DNA of 64,000 nt from Flavobacterium psychrophilum (GTDB taxonomy: Bacteria > Bacteroidota > Bacteroidia > Flavobacteriales > Flavobacteriaceae). Under the pieces are notes generated by a model. That model saw only the letters and a list, made by a program, of their open reading frames with translations. It had not been told where the DNA came from and searched no databases. Below, one piece after another: positions 9,128-16,923 of the stretch (the first letter of the stretch is position 1; each line of letters opens with the position of its first letter). The stretch covers positions 1-64,000 of the forward strand of contig QFQM01000002.1 of the NCBI GenBank assembly GCA_003243255.1, in the 5' to 3' direction. Position numbers and translations under genes: made by a program.

Positions 9128-9343
9128 TTTTATTTTATTGGGAACGAAATTATCTAATTTTAAGCATATGATAAGTGTTAGTTCGACTATTGTCACCTCC
9201 TCCGGTAAGTATTAAAAAAACTACTTATACATAGTATGTTTAGGGTTGACGCGACACGCTAATTGTAATTTTGCGGTAAGCCTATCCAAAAATTTTATAC
9301 TATATTCCCATAATTGTATAATAAGTACCGTTAAAAGATGCCG

Positions 9344-9351
9344 TACTTTTG
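9344..9351 (+). promoter_or_regulatory. TACTTTTG -7 promoter element (distal)
   Basis: Matches the Bacteroidota -7 consensus TAnnTTTG and lies 126 bases upstream of the first copper-operon gene. No clear TTTG -33 element is placed 19-21 bases upstream, so support is moderate. Confidence 0.35.
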
Positions 9352-9443
9352 CTATACAGCATGTAATACGATGCTGCCTTACGCAGGTAAGCTAAATAAC
9401 ATGTTTTTAACCCTCTGGGTAACGGCGTAACATTTTTTTTTTC

Positions 9444-9451
9444 TAACTTTG
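9444..9451 (+). promoter_or_regulatory. TAACTTTG -7 promoter element of the copper operon
   Basis: A full match to TAnnTTTG, preceded by a T-rich run and 18 bases upstream of the TTG start at 9470. This is the most likely promoter of the copper operon. Confidence 0.5.
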
Positions 9452-9469
9452 TAATTCAAATCATTTCTA

Positions 9470-9841
9470 TTGAGGAAGTTTCGTTTCATATTACTGATGA
9501 CCCTGGGCTTTTTGTTAAGCCCGTCACTGTCATTTGCCTGTGGCAATAAGGACAAGGTACATCATAAGGAGACTTCCGCTAAGGCATGTACGAAGGAATG
9601 CTGCAAGGAAAAGAAACAATCATCGCCGTGCGGCGAAAACCATAAGGATTGTGATGGCAAATGCGGCCATTCGTCGTGCAACTGCCCGTCATCCGCCGGG
9701 ATTGCGTTTGCACTGGTGCCAATTCTGGAATATGGCCAGCAACCTTTAGAATTTACCTTTGAAAATGTCGAATACGGTTATACCGAGACATTTTTTACAT
9801 CTGCAATAGATTCATTGCGGCTACCCCCAAAAATAGGCTAG
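9470..9841 (+). CDS. Small secreted Cys/His-rich protein heading the copper operon
   Basis: 123 residues from a TTG start that gives a clean signal peptide (MRKFRFILLM..., ending SLSFACG); an ATG at 9497 is the alternative. The mature part holds about eleven Cys within residues 24-73 (CTKECC, CNC, CGHSSC), a probable metal-binding cluster. It ends in a conserved-looking tail, FFTSAIDSLRLPPKIG. The architecture parallels the DUF6660-like protein at 23538, which heads the RND operon. It lies first in the metal operon behind a good promoter. A periplasmic metal-buffering or sensing role is inferred. Confidence 0.65.
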   Translation: MRKFRFILLMTLGFLLSPSLSFACGNKDKVHHKETSAKACTKECCKEKKQSSPCGENHKDCDGKCGHSSCNCPSSAGIAFALVPILEYGQQPLEFTFENVEYGYTETFFTSAIDSLRLPPKIG

Positions 9842-9960
9842 GCTTCCCCTGTAACAGCCATAAGTGCGTCCTGACCGGACTGCTGTTCGCTTCCCATAGG
9901 TCTCTGTACGCCTATGAGGATTGCCGCACATTTTCCTATTTTTCATAATATAAATAAGTC

Positions 9961-10824
9961 ATGAGTTTATTTAAAAAACTGGTGGTGCCGGCCATTATCC
10001 TGGCATCATCATTCCACGCGAATGCGCAGATAAAAAATTCCCAAACCTTTACAGCTAAAGTCTCAGGCAATTGCGGCATGTGCGAAAGTACAATCGAGAA
10101 AGCGGGGAATATCAAGAAAGAGGCCCAAGTCGAATGGGACAAGGATAAGCAGGTGGCCACCATAACCTATGATCCGCAAAAAACAAGCCCTGACCAGATA
10201 CTGAAGCGTATTGCCCTGGCAGGGTACGATAATGAGAAATACCTTGCTCCGGCCGAAGCATACAATAATCTTCACGGCTGCTGCCAATACGAGCGTTCGG
10301 AAACAGCTACCGCTGCTGTAGTTGACCATAGCGGCCACTCAAATGATGCGCCCGCAGGACAAGGGCACAACAGTGCCGCTACAGGCGTGCAATCGGATGT
10401 TATCAAACCTGTCTTGTCAGGCTATTTCAGGTTGCAGGAAGCCCTTGTAAAGTCAGATGCCGGGCAAGCCGCATCTATTGCGGCAGAACTGCAGAAAGCA
10501 ATTGCCAACGTCGATATGAAAGCGCTGACACCAGGAATCCATAATGCATGGATGGCTGCCAATGTGAAATTAACGGAAGCAAGTAGTGGAATTGCCGCAA
10601 CCAAGGACCTTAAGAAACAAAGGATGCTTTTCGCCGGGCTCTCGGAAGGTATGTACGATTTGGCAAAAGAGGCGGAACTGGGACAACCGGTCTATTACAA
10701 TAATTGCCCGATGTTCAACGACGGAAAAGGCGCCAATTGGCTGAGTGAAGAGAAAACCATCAAAAACCCCTACTACGGCTCACAGATGCTTAGCTGTGGA
10801 AAAACAATCGAAACAATCAAATAA
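9961..10824 (+). CDS. Secreted HMA-DUF3347 fusion protein
   Basis: 287 residues with a signal peptide (cleavage near SFHANAQ). Residues about 29-95 form a heavy-metal-associated (HMA) domain with G-N-C38-G-M-C41. A His-rich linker (HSGHSNDAPAGQGHNS) leads to a DUF3347 domain at about 135-285 that ends in CPMFNDGKGANWL...NPYYGSQMLSCG. The same terminal motif is present in the lipoprotein at 12673. HMA domains bind Cu(I). DUF3347 proteins accompany CusB-type copper systems. The protein is probably a periplasmic copper-binding or delivery factor. It overlaps no neighbour and is 3 bases from the TlpA-like gene. Confidence 0.85.
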   Translation: MSLFKKLVVPAIILASSFHANAQIKNSQTFTAKVSGNCGMCESTIEKAGNIKKEAQVEWDKDKQVATITYDPQKTSPDQILKRIALAGYDNEKYLAPAEAYNNLHGCCQYERSETATAAVVDHSGHSNDAPAGQGHNSAATGVQSDVIKPVLSGYFRLQEALVKSDAGQAASIAAELQKAIANVDMKALTPGIHNAWMAANVKLTEASSGIAATKDLKKQRMLFAGLSEGMYDLAKEAELGQPVYYNNCPMFNDGKGANWLSEEKTIKNPYYGSQMLSCGKTIETIK

Positions 10825-10826
10825 CG

Positions 10827-11303
10827 ATGAAAAGGAACTTAATACTGATCCTTGTTGTCGGGCTTATTTCTGCAGGGGCGAGTGCTCAGCTGAAACAGGG
10901 CGCATCAATTCCCAAGATTTCCCTTAGCGACAATGCCGGAAAATCAGTCGAGCTGGCTTCCGTAAAGGGAAAAGTCACACTTATAGATTTTTGGGCCTCA
11001 TGGTGTGGCCCCTGCAGGGTTGCCAATAAGCATTTGGTAAAGCTATACGGCAAGTATAGTAAGAAACTTGAGATCGTGGGGATTTCATTAGACAAGGATA
11101 AAGCCAAGTGGCTGGCTGCAGTGAAGAAGGATAAGATTGGCTATGTACAGTTCAATGACCCAAAAGGGTTTGATTCCGGGTCAGCAAGAGCTTTCGGGGT
11201 TGAGAATATGCCTGCAAGCTATTTATTCGATGCGGCTGGCAGGCTGGTGGCAATCAATCCTTCGGAAGAGCAGATTATAAATGAGATCAATAAAGTAAAA
11301 TAA
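10827..11303 (+). CDS. TlpA/ResA-like thioredoxin
   Basis: 158 residues with a signal peptide (ending SAGASAQ) and a thioredoxin fold. The active site WASWCGPC carries C60 and C63, followed by a cis-Pro region (ENMPASYLFD). Such periplasmic thioredoxins reduce disulfides in cytochrome or copper-site maturation. Its place between two HMA proteins suggests it keeps their CxxC sites reduced. It is tightly packed with both neighbours (2 and 1 bases). Confidence 0.9.
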   Translation: MKRNLILILVVGLISAGASAQLKQGASIPKISLSDNAGKSVELASVKGKVTLIDFWASWCGPCRVANKHLVKLYGKYSKKLEIVGISLDKDKAKWLAAVKKDKIGYVQFNDPKGFDSGSARAFGVENMPASYLFDAAGRLVAINPSEEQIINEINKVK

Positions 11304-11304
11304 G

Positions 11305-11832
11305 ATGAAAAATATACTATTTAAGCTACTGCTGTTCAGCTTCGCTACAGCTTTAGCGACAGGCAAGGGCTATGGACAGATAAAGAAAGCAGAGATCATA
11401 GCTACAGGCCTGACCTGTTCGATGTGTTCCAATGCGATAAACAAGCAACTGAAGTCCCTTGAGGGAGTTGACAAGGTGGAGACAGACCTAAATACCAACA
11501 CTTTTACGGTTTACCTCCAGCCCGATAGCCGCCTGACACCGGCAGACCTGAGAGACAGTGTGGAAAAAGCAGGCTTTTTTGTCGGCTCCATGGTCATCAC
11601 CGTTAGCCTGGAAAAGGTCGTGCCAAAGGATAATGCGACCGTGCATGCCGAAGGCACAACACTTGTTTTTGTCGACTCAAAGGAGAGGATGCTAAATGGC
11701 GAGACGAGGCTCAAGGTGCAGGACAAAGGTTATGTAACCCAGAAAGAATATAAAAAACTACAGAAATCCTACGCGAAGTATCCGACCTACAATATGGAGA
11801 ATGAAAGTGATTTCCATGTGAAGGCGATTTAA
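11305..11832 (+). CDS. Secreted HMA domain protein
   Basis: 175 residues with a signal peptide (ending GKGYGQ). Residues 28-95 are an HMA fold with G-L-T-C38-S-M-C41. The C-terminal 80 residues (KDNATVHAEGTTLVFVDSKE, then KDKGYVTQKEYKKL) form an extra domain I do not recognise. It is likely a periplasmic copper chaperone. It is translationally close to the TlpA gene before it and the barrel protein after it. Confidence 0.85.
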   Translation: MKNILFKLLLFSFATALATGKGYGQIKKAEIIATGLTCSMCSNAINKQLKSLEGVDKVETDLNTNTFTVYLQPDSRLTPADLRDSVEKAGFFVGSMVITVSLEKVVPKDNATVHAEGTTLVFVDSKERMLNGETRLKVQDKGYVTQKEYKKLQKSYAKYPTYNMENESDFHVKAI

Positions 11833-11833
11833 T

Positions 11834-12643
11834 ATGAGGAAGCTATCTGTACTGTTTTTATTGCTAGCCAGCTACCATGCCGGGGCACAAGAGCTTTTTG
11901 TAATGACAGAGCCCGCCAGCAATGTGCCGGCAGGCTCAATTAGCGCCAGGATAGGGCAGTCCCTGATGAAAGAGCAATATGATTACGGGTACAATTACCA
12001 TATGATGCCTGAGGTTACCTGGGGCATCAATAAAGACTGGATGGTGAGGGCAACAGCCTTCATCAGCAACAGGAATACTGACCTTGTGGCGGAAGGCGCA
12101 GGCGTCTATGCCAAATACAGGTTCCTGTCTGAAGACGACCTGCACAGCCATTTCAGGATGGCCGCATTCGGGCGCTACAGCATCAATAATGCTGACATCC
12201 ACCAGGAAGAGATCGAAACGATGGGGCACAACACGGGGCTGGAAGCCGGTATAATAGCTACCAAGCTGATCAATAAACTGGCGGTCAGCTCATCAATAAG
12301 TTACGAGAAGGCATTCGACAACCGGCCTGATTATGATTTCCCCGCGGGGCAGGCAAGTACGGCCATCAACTATACGCTTTCCATCGGGCAACTCATGTAC
12401 CCGAAAACCTATACCAGCTATAAGCAGACGAACATTAACCTGATGCTGGAATTATTAGGGCAGACACTTGCCGAGAATGGTAAGTCCTACCTTGATGTGG
12501 TGCCTTCGGTGCAGTTTATCATCAACAGCCAGGCCAGGATTGACCTTGCCTATAAACAGGAACTGTACAGCTCAATGCTGCGTTCGGCGCCCAATGGCAT
12601 GTACCTAAAATTAGAATATACATTTTTTAACCTCACAAACTAA
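11834..12643 (+). CDS. Outer-membrane beta-barrel-like protein
   Basis: 269 residues, with a signal peptide (MRKLSVLFLLLASYHAGAQ) and many alternating hydrophobic/polar strands ending in an aromatic C-terminus (LKLEYTFFNLTN), typical of outer-membrane barrels. Met/His-containing strands (YNYHMMPEVTW, DLHSHFRMAAFGRYS) suit a copper setting. It resembles transporter-like or CopB-type barrels found in Bacteroidota copper operons. Its exact function is unknown. Confidence 0.65.
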   Translation: MRKLSVLFLLLASYHAGAQELFVMTEPASNVPAGSISARIGQSLMKEQYDYGYNYHMMPEVTWGINKDWMVRATAFISNRNTDLVAEGAGVYAKYRFLSEDDLHSHFRMAAFGRYSINNADIHQEEIETMGHNTGLEAGIIATKLINKLAVSSSISYEKAFDNRPDYDFPAGQASTAINYTLSIGQLMYPKTYTSYKQTNINLMLELLGQTLAENGKSYLDVVPSVQFIINSQARIDLAYKQELYSSMLRSAPNGMYLKLEYTFFNLTN

Positions 12644-12672
12644 GCTCGGGAGAGCTCATAATTAATACGACT

Positions 12673-13299
12673 ATGAAAAATTTAATGATTACCCTATTGG
12701 CAACAGCATTGTTGACAATTGGCTGCGGCAAGAAAGAAAGCGAAACTACCGATGCCATGGAGACCGCACCGGAACCAGCTGCGCAAAACGGGGCCGGAAC
12801 GGCACAGGATAGTGCCGCTGCCATGAAGGCGCCTTTCTCCGGCGAGGCGGTTGCTGAAAATGTGGCCGGGTTCTCTACAGAAGGGATTGTTGCGGCCTAC
12901 CTGAAACTTCAGGACGCCCTTACGAAAGATGATGCCAGAGCTGCCGCTCAGGCAGGCAAAGTGCTGCATAGCGAGTTTGCTAAGGTTGATGCCACTGCAA
13001 TTGACCAGAAAAAACGCGCGGAATACCTGGACATTGCCGAAGACGCCAAAGAGCATGCTGAGCATATCAGCCACAATGCCTCGGATATCGCTCATCAGAG
13101 GGAGCACCTGGCAGTATTGAGCAAGGATATCAGTGACCTCGTTACAGCTTTTGGCTCCAATACCAAACTGTACCAAGACCATTGCCCCATGTACAGTGAC
13201 GGCAAAGGAGCAATCTGGCTAAGTGCCAGCAAGCAAATAAGGAATCCGTATTATGGCAAGGCAATGCTATCCTGCGGCACTGTCCAGAAGGAATTTTAA
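12673..13299 (+). CDS. DUF3347 lipoprotein
   Basis: 208 residues. The lipobox LTIGC18 marks a lipoprotein signal peptide, and a low-complexity acidic/Ala linker follows. The DUF3347 domain covers about 70-205: AYLKLQDALTKDDARAA near the start and CPMYSDGKGAIWL...NPYYGKAMLSCG at the end. The last block is nearly the same as in the HMA-DUF3347 protein at 9961, so the two are likely paralogous partners at the inner or outer membrane. Paired Cys plus Met/His residues in this motif suggest copper binding. Confidence 0.85.
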   Translation: MKNLMITLLATALLTIGCGKKESETTDAMETAPEPAAQNGAGTAQDSAAAMKAPFSGEAVAENVAGFSTEGIVAAYLKLQDALTKDDARAAAQAGKVLHSEFAKVDATAIDQKKRAEYLDIAEDAKEHAEHISHNASDIAHQREHLAVLSKDISDLVTAFGSNTKLYQDHCPMYSDGKGAIWLSASKQIRNPYYGKAMLSCGTVQKEF

Positions 13300-13767
13300 A
13301 TGGCTAGGCGGTCCCGCAAAATCGCATTTGCCGTATTGGCGCTGTTGCTATTGATGCAGTTTTATCAGCCAAGGCAAAATGCGCGTGTAACATCTCAGGA
13401 GCCCAATAGCATTGAGACTGTGGCAAATGTGCCGCATGATGTCAAGGCAATCCTTCAGCGCTCCTGTTATGACTGCCACAGCAATGCCACCGATTACCCG
13501 TGGTATTCTTACATCCAGCCGGTAGGCTGGTGGCTCGAGGGGCATATTACCGAAGGCAAGGAAGAGCTTAATTTTAGTGACTTCGGAGCCTATTCCCAAC
13601 GCAGGCAGGCAAGTAAGCTCGAATCCATAGCCGGGGAAGTACGGTCGGGGGCAATGCCGCCCGAATCCTACAGATCGCTGCACAAGGATGCACAGCTTTC
13701 AAAATCCGATACCCGTGCATTGCTGCAATGGGTTGTGACGCTGCAGGACAGCCTGCAAAAGCAATAA
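13300..13767 (+). CDS. Haem-binding domain protein (c-type cytochrome-like)
   Basis: 155 residues. An N-terminal signal anchor (residues 8-22) precedes SCYDCHSN with C56-x-x-C59-H60, the covalent haem attachment motif, then [18 protein letters not shown], typical of the Bacteroidota haem-binding domain. It is periplasmic and membrane-anchored. It may pass electrons to or from the multicopper oxidase encoded downstream; that link is inferred from the operon. The start ATG directly follows the previous stop. Confidence 0.85.
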   Translation: MARRSRKIAFAVLALLLLMQFYQPRQNARVTSQEPNSIETVANVPHDVKAILQRSCYDCHSNATDYPWYSYIQPVGWWLEGHITEGKEELNFSDFGAYSQRRQASKLESIAGEVRSGAMPPESYRSLHKDAQLSKSDTRALLQWVVTLQDSLQKQ

Positions 13768-13789
13768 AATTAACTTAATTCGTCCGGTT

Positions 13790-16294
13790 ATGAAGCACAT
13801 ATATGACATTCAAGGAATGAGCTGCGAGGGCTGCAGGGTAGCTGTAGAGAAGGCACTCAGCACTATAGAGGGCATGACCGCAGAGGTGACCCTTGACCCT
13901 CCTGTGGCTACGGTTACTATGGAGCACCACATCGCTACGGAGAAGCTGCAGGAGGCAGTTGGAAAGGCAGGGCATTACCGCATTTCCATGCAGGGCCAAA
14001 GCAATGAGGCAAGCCATCCGCATCATCAGCCCCACAGGCACAATCCTGCAGGCCAGCAAGCCACAGAGCATGCCAAAGCAGGGGAATATTATTGCCCGAT
14101 GCATTGCGAAGGCGATAAGACCTATGACAGGCCGGGCAACTGCCCTGTCTGTGGTATGCATCTGGAAAAAGTGCCGCAGGCCCAGCGGGCTTTGGGACAA
14201 TATACCTGCCCGATGCATCCGGAGATAGTAAAGGATGCGCCGGGTGCATGCCCGATTTGCGGCATGGACCTGGTGCCGCTTGCACCGGAGGATGAACAGG
14301 AAAAAGCCTATAAAGTTTTACGAAGCAAGTTTTGGATAGCCATCGGCTTCACCATCCCTATCTTTATACTGGCTATGGGTGAGATGATTCCCGGCAATCC
14401 CATTGGAAACGCGCTGGGACAGGATGTTTCGAACTGGCTCCAGCTACTACTCTCACTGCCGGTAGTCTTTTATTCCACCTGGATGTTCTTCCAGAGGGCC
14501 TGGGTGTCCTTTGTAACCCTGAAACTTAATATGTTCAGCCTTATCGGCCTTGGCGCTGCGGCTGCTTTTGTCTTCAGTATTGCAGGGCTGCTATTCCCTT
14601 CCATCTTTCCGGAGCAATTCCGCAGCCATCATGGAGGTGTTCACCTATATTTTGAAGCCGTTACGGTAATACTTACCCTGGTGCTGCTGGGCCAGCTCCT
14701 GGAAGCAAAAGCCCACAGCCGCACCAGCGGGGCAATTCGCGAATTGCTGAAATTGTCACCTACTGAGGCTACCCTGGTGAAAGATGGCAGGGAGACGGTC
14801 ATACAAATCGATGATATTGCCAAGGGGGACCTACTGCGGGTAAAGCCGGGTGAGAAGATTCCCGTGGACGGCACTATTACCGAAGGCAGTGCCAGCATTG
14901 ATGAATCGATGATAACGGGTGAGCCTATACCCGTTACCAAGGCTGCCGGCGACAAGGTGAGTGCAGGTACAATCAACGGGACCAAGACATTCTTAATGTC
15001 GGCAAACCGTGTAGGCCATGAGACCCTGCTGGCGCAGATCATTGAGATGGTGAACACTGCAAGCCGTTCCAGGGCGCCGATCCAGAAACTTGCCGACAAG
15101 ATATCACGATATTTCGTACCTATCGTTATAGCTATCGCTGTAGTGACATTCATAATCTGGGCATCAGTCGGGCCGCAACCCGCCTATATTTTTGCTTTTG
15201 CCAATGCACTGGCCGTGCTGATCATTGCCTGCCCATGTGCCCTCGGGCTGGCGACACCGATGTCCATAATGGTAGGGGTCGGCCGGGGTGCCCAGCAGGG
15301 CGTACTCATAAAGAATGCCGAAGCTATTGAGAAGATGGCCAAAGTGAATGTGCTTATCACCGATAAGACCGGCACTATTACCGATGGAAAGCCTTCGGTC
15401 GAACGAGTCGTCACTTCAGAAGTTGCTAAGGAGAGCGAGCTAATAAGCGTGATCAGTTCGCTCAACCAATACAGTGAGCACCCCCTGGCCATTGCCGTGA
15501 TGGCTTTTGCCAAAACAAAGGGCGTTGCGCCCGGCAAGGCGGAAGATTTCGAGGCAGTAACCGGCAAAGGCGTTACGGGGCTTGTATCAGGCCGGAAAGC
15601 CGCTGTGGGCAACAAAGGACTTATGGAGGCTGTCGGGGCTGCCATTGACTCTGGGCTTGCAGATGAAGCTGCTGTCGAGCAGTCACAGGGCAAAACAGTC
15701 TCGTTTGTAAGCCTGGGTAATACCGTGCTGGGCTTTATCACTATTTCAGATGCGATAAAGCCTACCAGCGGTGATGCTATAAGGGACCTTCAAAAAAAAG
15801 GCATCGATGTCATCATGCTCACAGGCGACAACGCGGCGACCGCCAAAGCGGTCGCTTCCAGCCTTGGGCTGGAGCATTTTAAGGCTGAGGCCCTGCCACA
15901 GGACAAGCTGCGGGAAATAAAGAGGCTGCAGGCTGAGGGCAAGATCGTGGCCATGGCCGGAGACGGCATCAATGACGCGCCCGCCCTGGCGCAGGCCGAT
16001 ATAGGCATTGCAATGGGGACAGGCACGGACGTAGCCATTGAAAGCGCGGGGGTAACCCTTCTTAAGGGAGACCTGCAGGGAATTGTCACGGCTCACGAAC
16101 TGAGCCACAAGGTCATGGGCAACATTCGCCAGAACCTTTTTCTTGCTTTCATATACAATGTCGTAGGCATTCCCGTCGCAGCCGGGGCGCTTTATCCGGC
16201 TTTTGGCATCCTGCTCTCACCCATGATAGCGGCTGCGGCCATGAGCCTGAGCTCTGTCTCGGTCATCATAAATGCGCTCAGGCTAAGAAGATAA
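13790..16294 (+). CDS. copA: Copper-exporting P-type ATPase with HMA and two metal-binding zinc-ribbon-like domains
   Basis: 834 residues. Order: HMA domain (GMSC12EGC15), a His-rich linker, two heavy-metal-binding CPMH...CPxCGM domains (near 99-129 and 137-163), then the P1B ATPase. Visible ATPase motifs are TGEP near 373, the Cu-type CPC in IACPCALG near 480, phosphorylation DKTGTITDG near 523, and [12 protein letters not shown] near 722. CPC with downstream N-Y and M-S-S residues is typical of Cu(I) exporters of the inner membrane. The double CPMH domain resembles SilP/CopA variants of copper/silver islands. Confidence 0.93.
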   Translation: MKHIYDIQGMSCEGCRVAVEKALSTIEGMTAEVTLDPPVATVTMEHHIATEKLQEAVGKAGHYRISMQGQSNEASHPHHQPHRHNPAGQQATEHAKAGEYYCPMHCEGDKTYDRPGNCPVCGMHLEKVPQAQRALGQYTCPMHPEIVKDAPGACPICGMDLVPLAPEDEQEKAYKVLRSKFWIAIGFTIPIFILAMGEMIPGNPIGNALGQDVSNWLQLLLSLPVVFYSTWMFFQRAWVSFVTLKLNMFSLIGLGAAAAFVFSIAGLLFPSIFPEQFRSHHGGVHLYFEAVTVILTLVLLGQLLEAKAHSRTSGAIRELLKLSPTEATLVKDGRETVIQIDDIAKGDLLRVKPGEKIPVDGTITEGSASIDESMITGEPIPVTKAAGDKVSAGTINGTKTFLMSANRVGHETLLAQIIEMVNTASRSRAPIQKLADKISRYFVPIVIAIAVVTFIIWASVGPQPAYIFAFANALAVLIIACPCALGLATPMSIMVGVGRGAQQGVLIKNAEAIEKMAKVNVLITDKTGTITDGKPSVERVVTSEVAKESELISVISSLNQYSEHPLAIAVMAFAKTKGVAPGKAEDFEAVTGKGVTGLVSGRKAAVGNKGLMEAVGAAIDSGLADEAAVEQSQGKTVSFVSLGNTVLGFITISDAIKPTSGDAIRDLQKKGIDVIMLTGDNAATAKAVASSLGLEHFKAEALPQDKLREIKRLQAEGKIVAMAGDGINDAPALAQADIGIAMGTGTDVAIESAGVTLLKGDLQGIVTAHELSHKVMGNIRQNLFLAFIYNVVGIPVAAGALYPAFGILLSPMIAAAAMSLSSVSVIINALRLRR

Positions 16295-16354
16295 GAGCCG
16301 GCTTTGCCGGCCAGGCACGCAAAGTTCCACAAACCAATCTAAAAATAATTTATT

Positions 16355-16849
16355 ATGAAACACCAGGATCATGCCCACATGGGCAAGCAGGAAAAGCAGA
16401 TGCATCACTACAGGAAGCTCCTTCTGATGACTGGGCTCTCATTTGTATCGATGTACATACTGATGTATGCCATGGTAGATGTCCTTGGCAATGTGGTAAA
16501 TAATATAAATCAGGTTTATATGGCGGGCCTGATGGCAACCCCGATGGTAATCATTGAGCTTTTGGTCATGGGCGGCATGTACTCGGATAAAAAACGCAAC
16601 GGGATCATCATTGCGTTAAGCGCCCTCGCGCTTGTTGGTTTCTTCATGCTGATCCGGACCCAGGGCGGGGTCACTGACCGCCAGTTCCTGAAGTCGATGA
16701 TACCGCATCATGCCTCAGCCATACTCATGTCAGAAGAGGCAACCCTGAGCGACCCGGAATTGCGTGAGCTTGCGCGGAACATTATCGAAAGCCAGCAGGA
16801 AGAGATCAGGCAGATGAAAGCGAAACTTGAGGCGATGGATGCGCAATAG
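16355..16849 (+). CDS. Membrane DUF305 protein
   Basis: 164 residues. A His/Met-rich N-terminus (HQDHAHMG) is followed by three predicted membrane helices (about 25-45, 55-78, 86-104) and a C-terminal half DUF305 domain, with MIPHHASAILMSEEA near 116-130. DUF305 proteins are ferritin-like helical proteins frequent in copper islands, and the paired His-His suggests metal binding. A paralogue, soluble rather than membrane-bound, lies at 19510. Confidence 0.85.
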   Translation: MKHQDHAHMGKQEKQMHHYRKLLLMTGLSFVSMYILMYAMVDVLGNVVNNINQVYMAGLMATPMVIIELLVMGGMYSDKKRNGIIIALSALALVGFFMLIRTQGGVTDRQFLKSMIPHHASAILMSEEATLSDPELRELARNIIESQQEEIRQMKAKLEAMDAQ

Positions 16850-16923
16850 GCAGTGCCATAATGCGCAAAGCAGAATTATGAACGGGTTGGCTACAGCAGT
16901 ACCGCCCACAATACAAACACCAA

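Larger units (their letters stand above)
8766..9469. other. Gene-free junction region between two islands
   Basis: About 700 bases without a convincing gene. It holds, in order: a minus-oriented hairpin with a T-run (8918-8949), an att-like site (8954-8982), a direct repeat GTGGCAA-ATTC-GTGGCAA (9110-9127), a tRNA-3'-end-like string (9179-9204) and two TAnnTTTG promoter elements (9344 and 9444). Base composition shifts from AT-rich on the left to GC-richer on the right. I read it as the seam between the left element and the metal-resistance element. Confidence 0.55.

Noticed and set aside
14641..15153. 170-residue minus-strand frame inside copA
   Set aside because: Opposite to the P-type ATPase motifs; Ser/Ile-rich shadow.
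16297..16311. GCCGGC-TTT-GCCGGC hairpin after copA
   Set aside because: No T-run follows and the operon continues; it may tune the message but is not a terminator.
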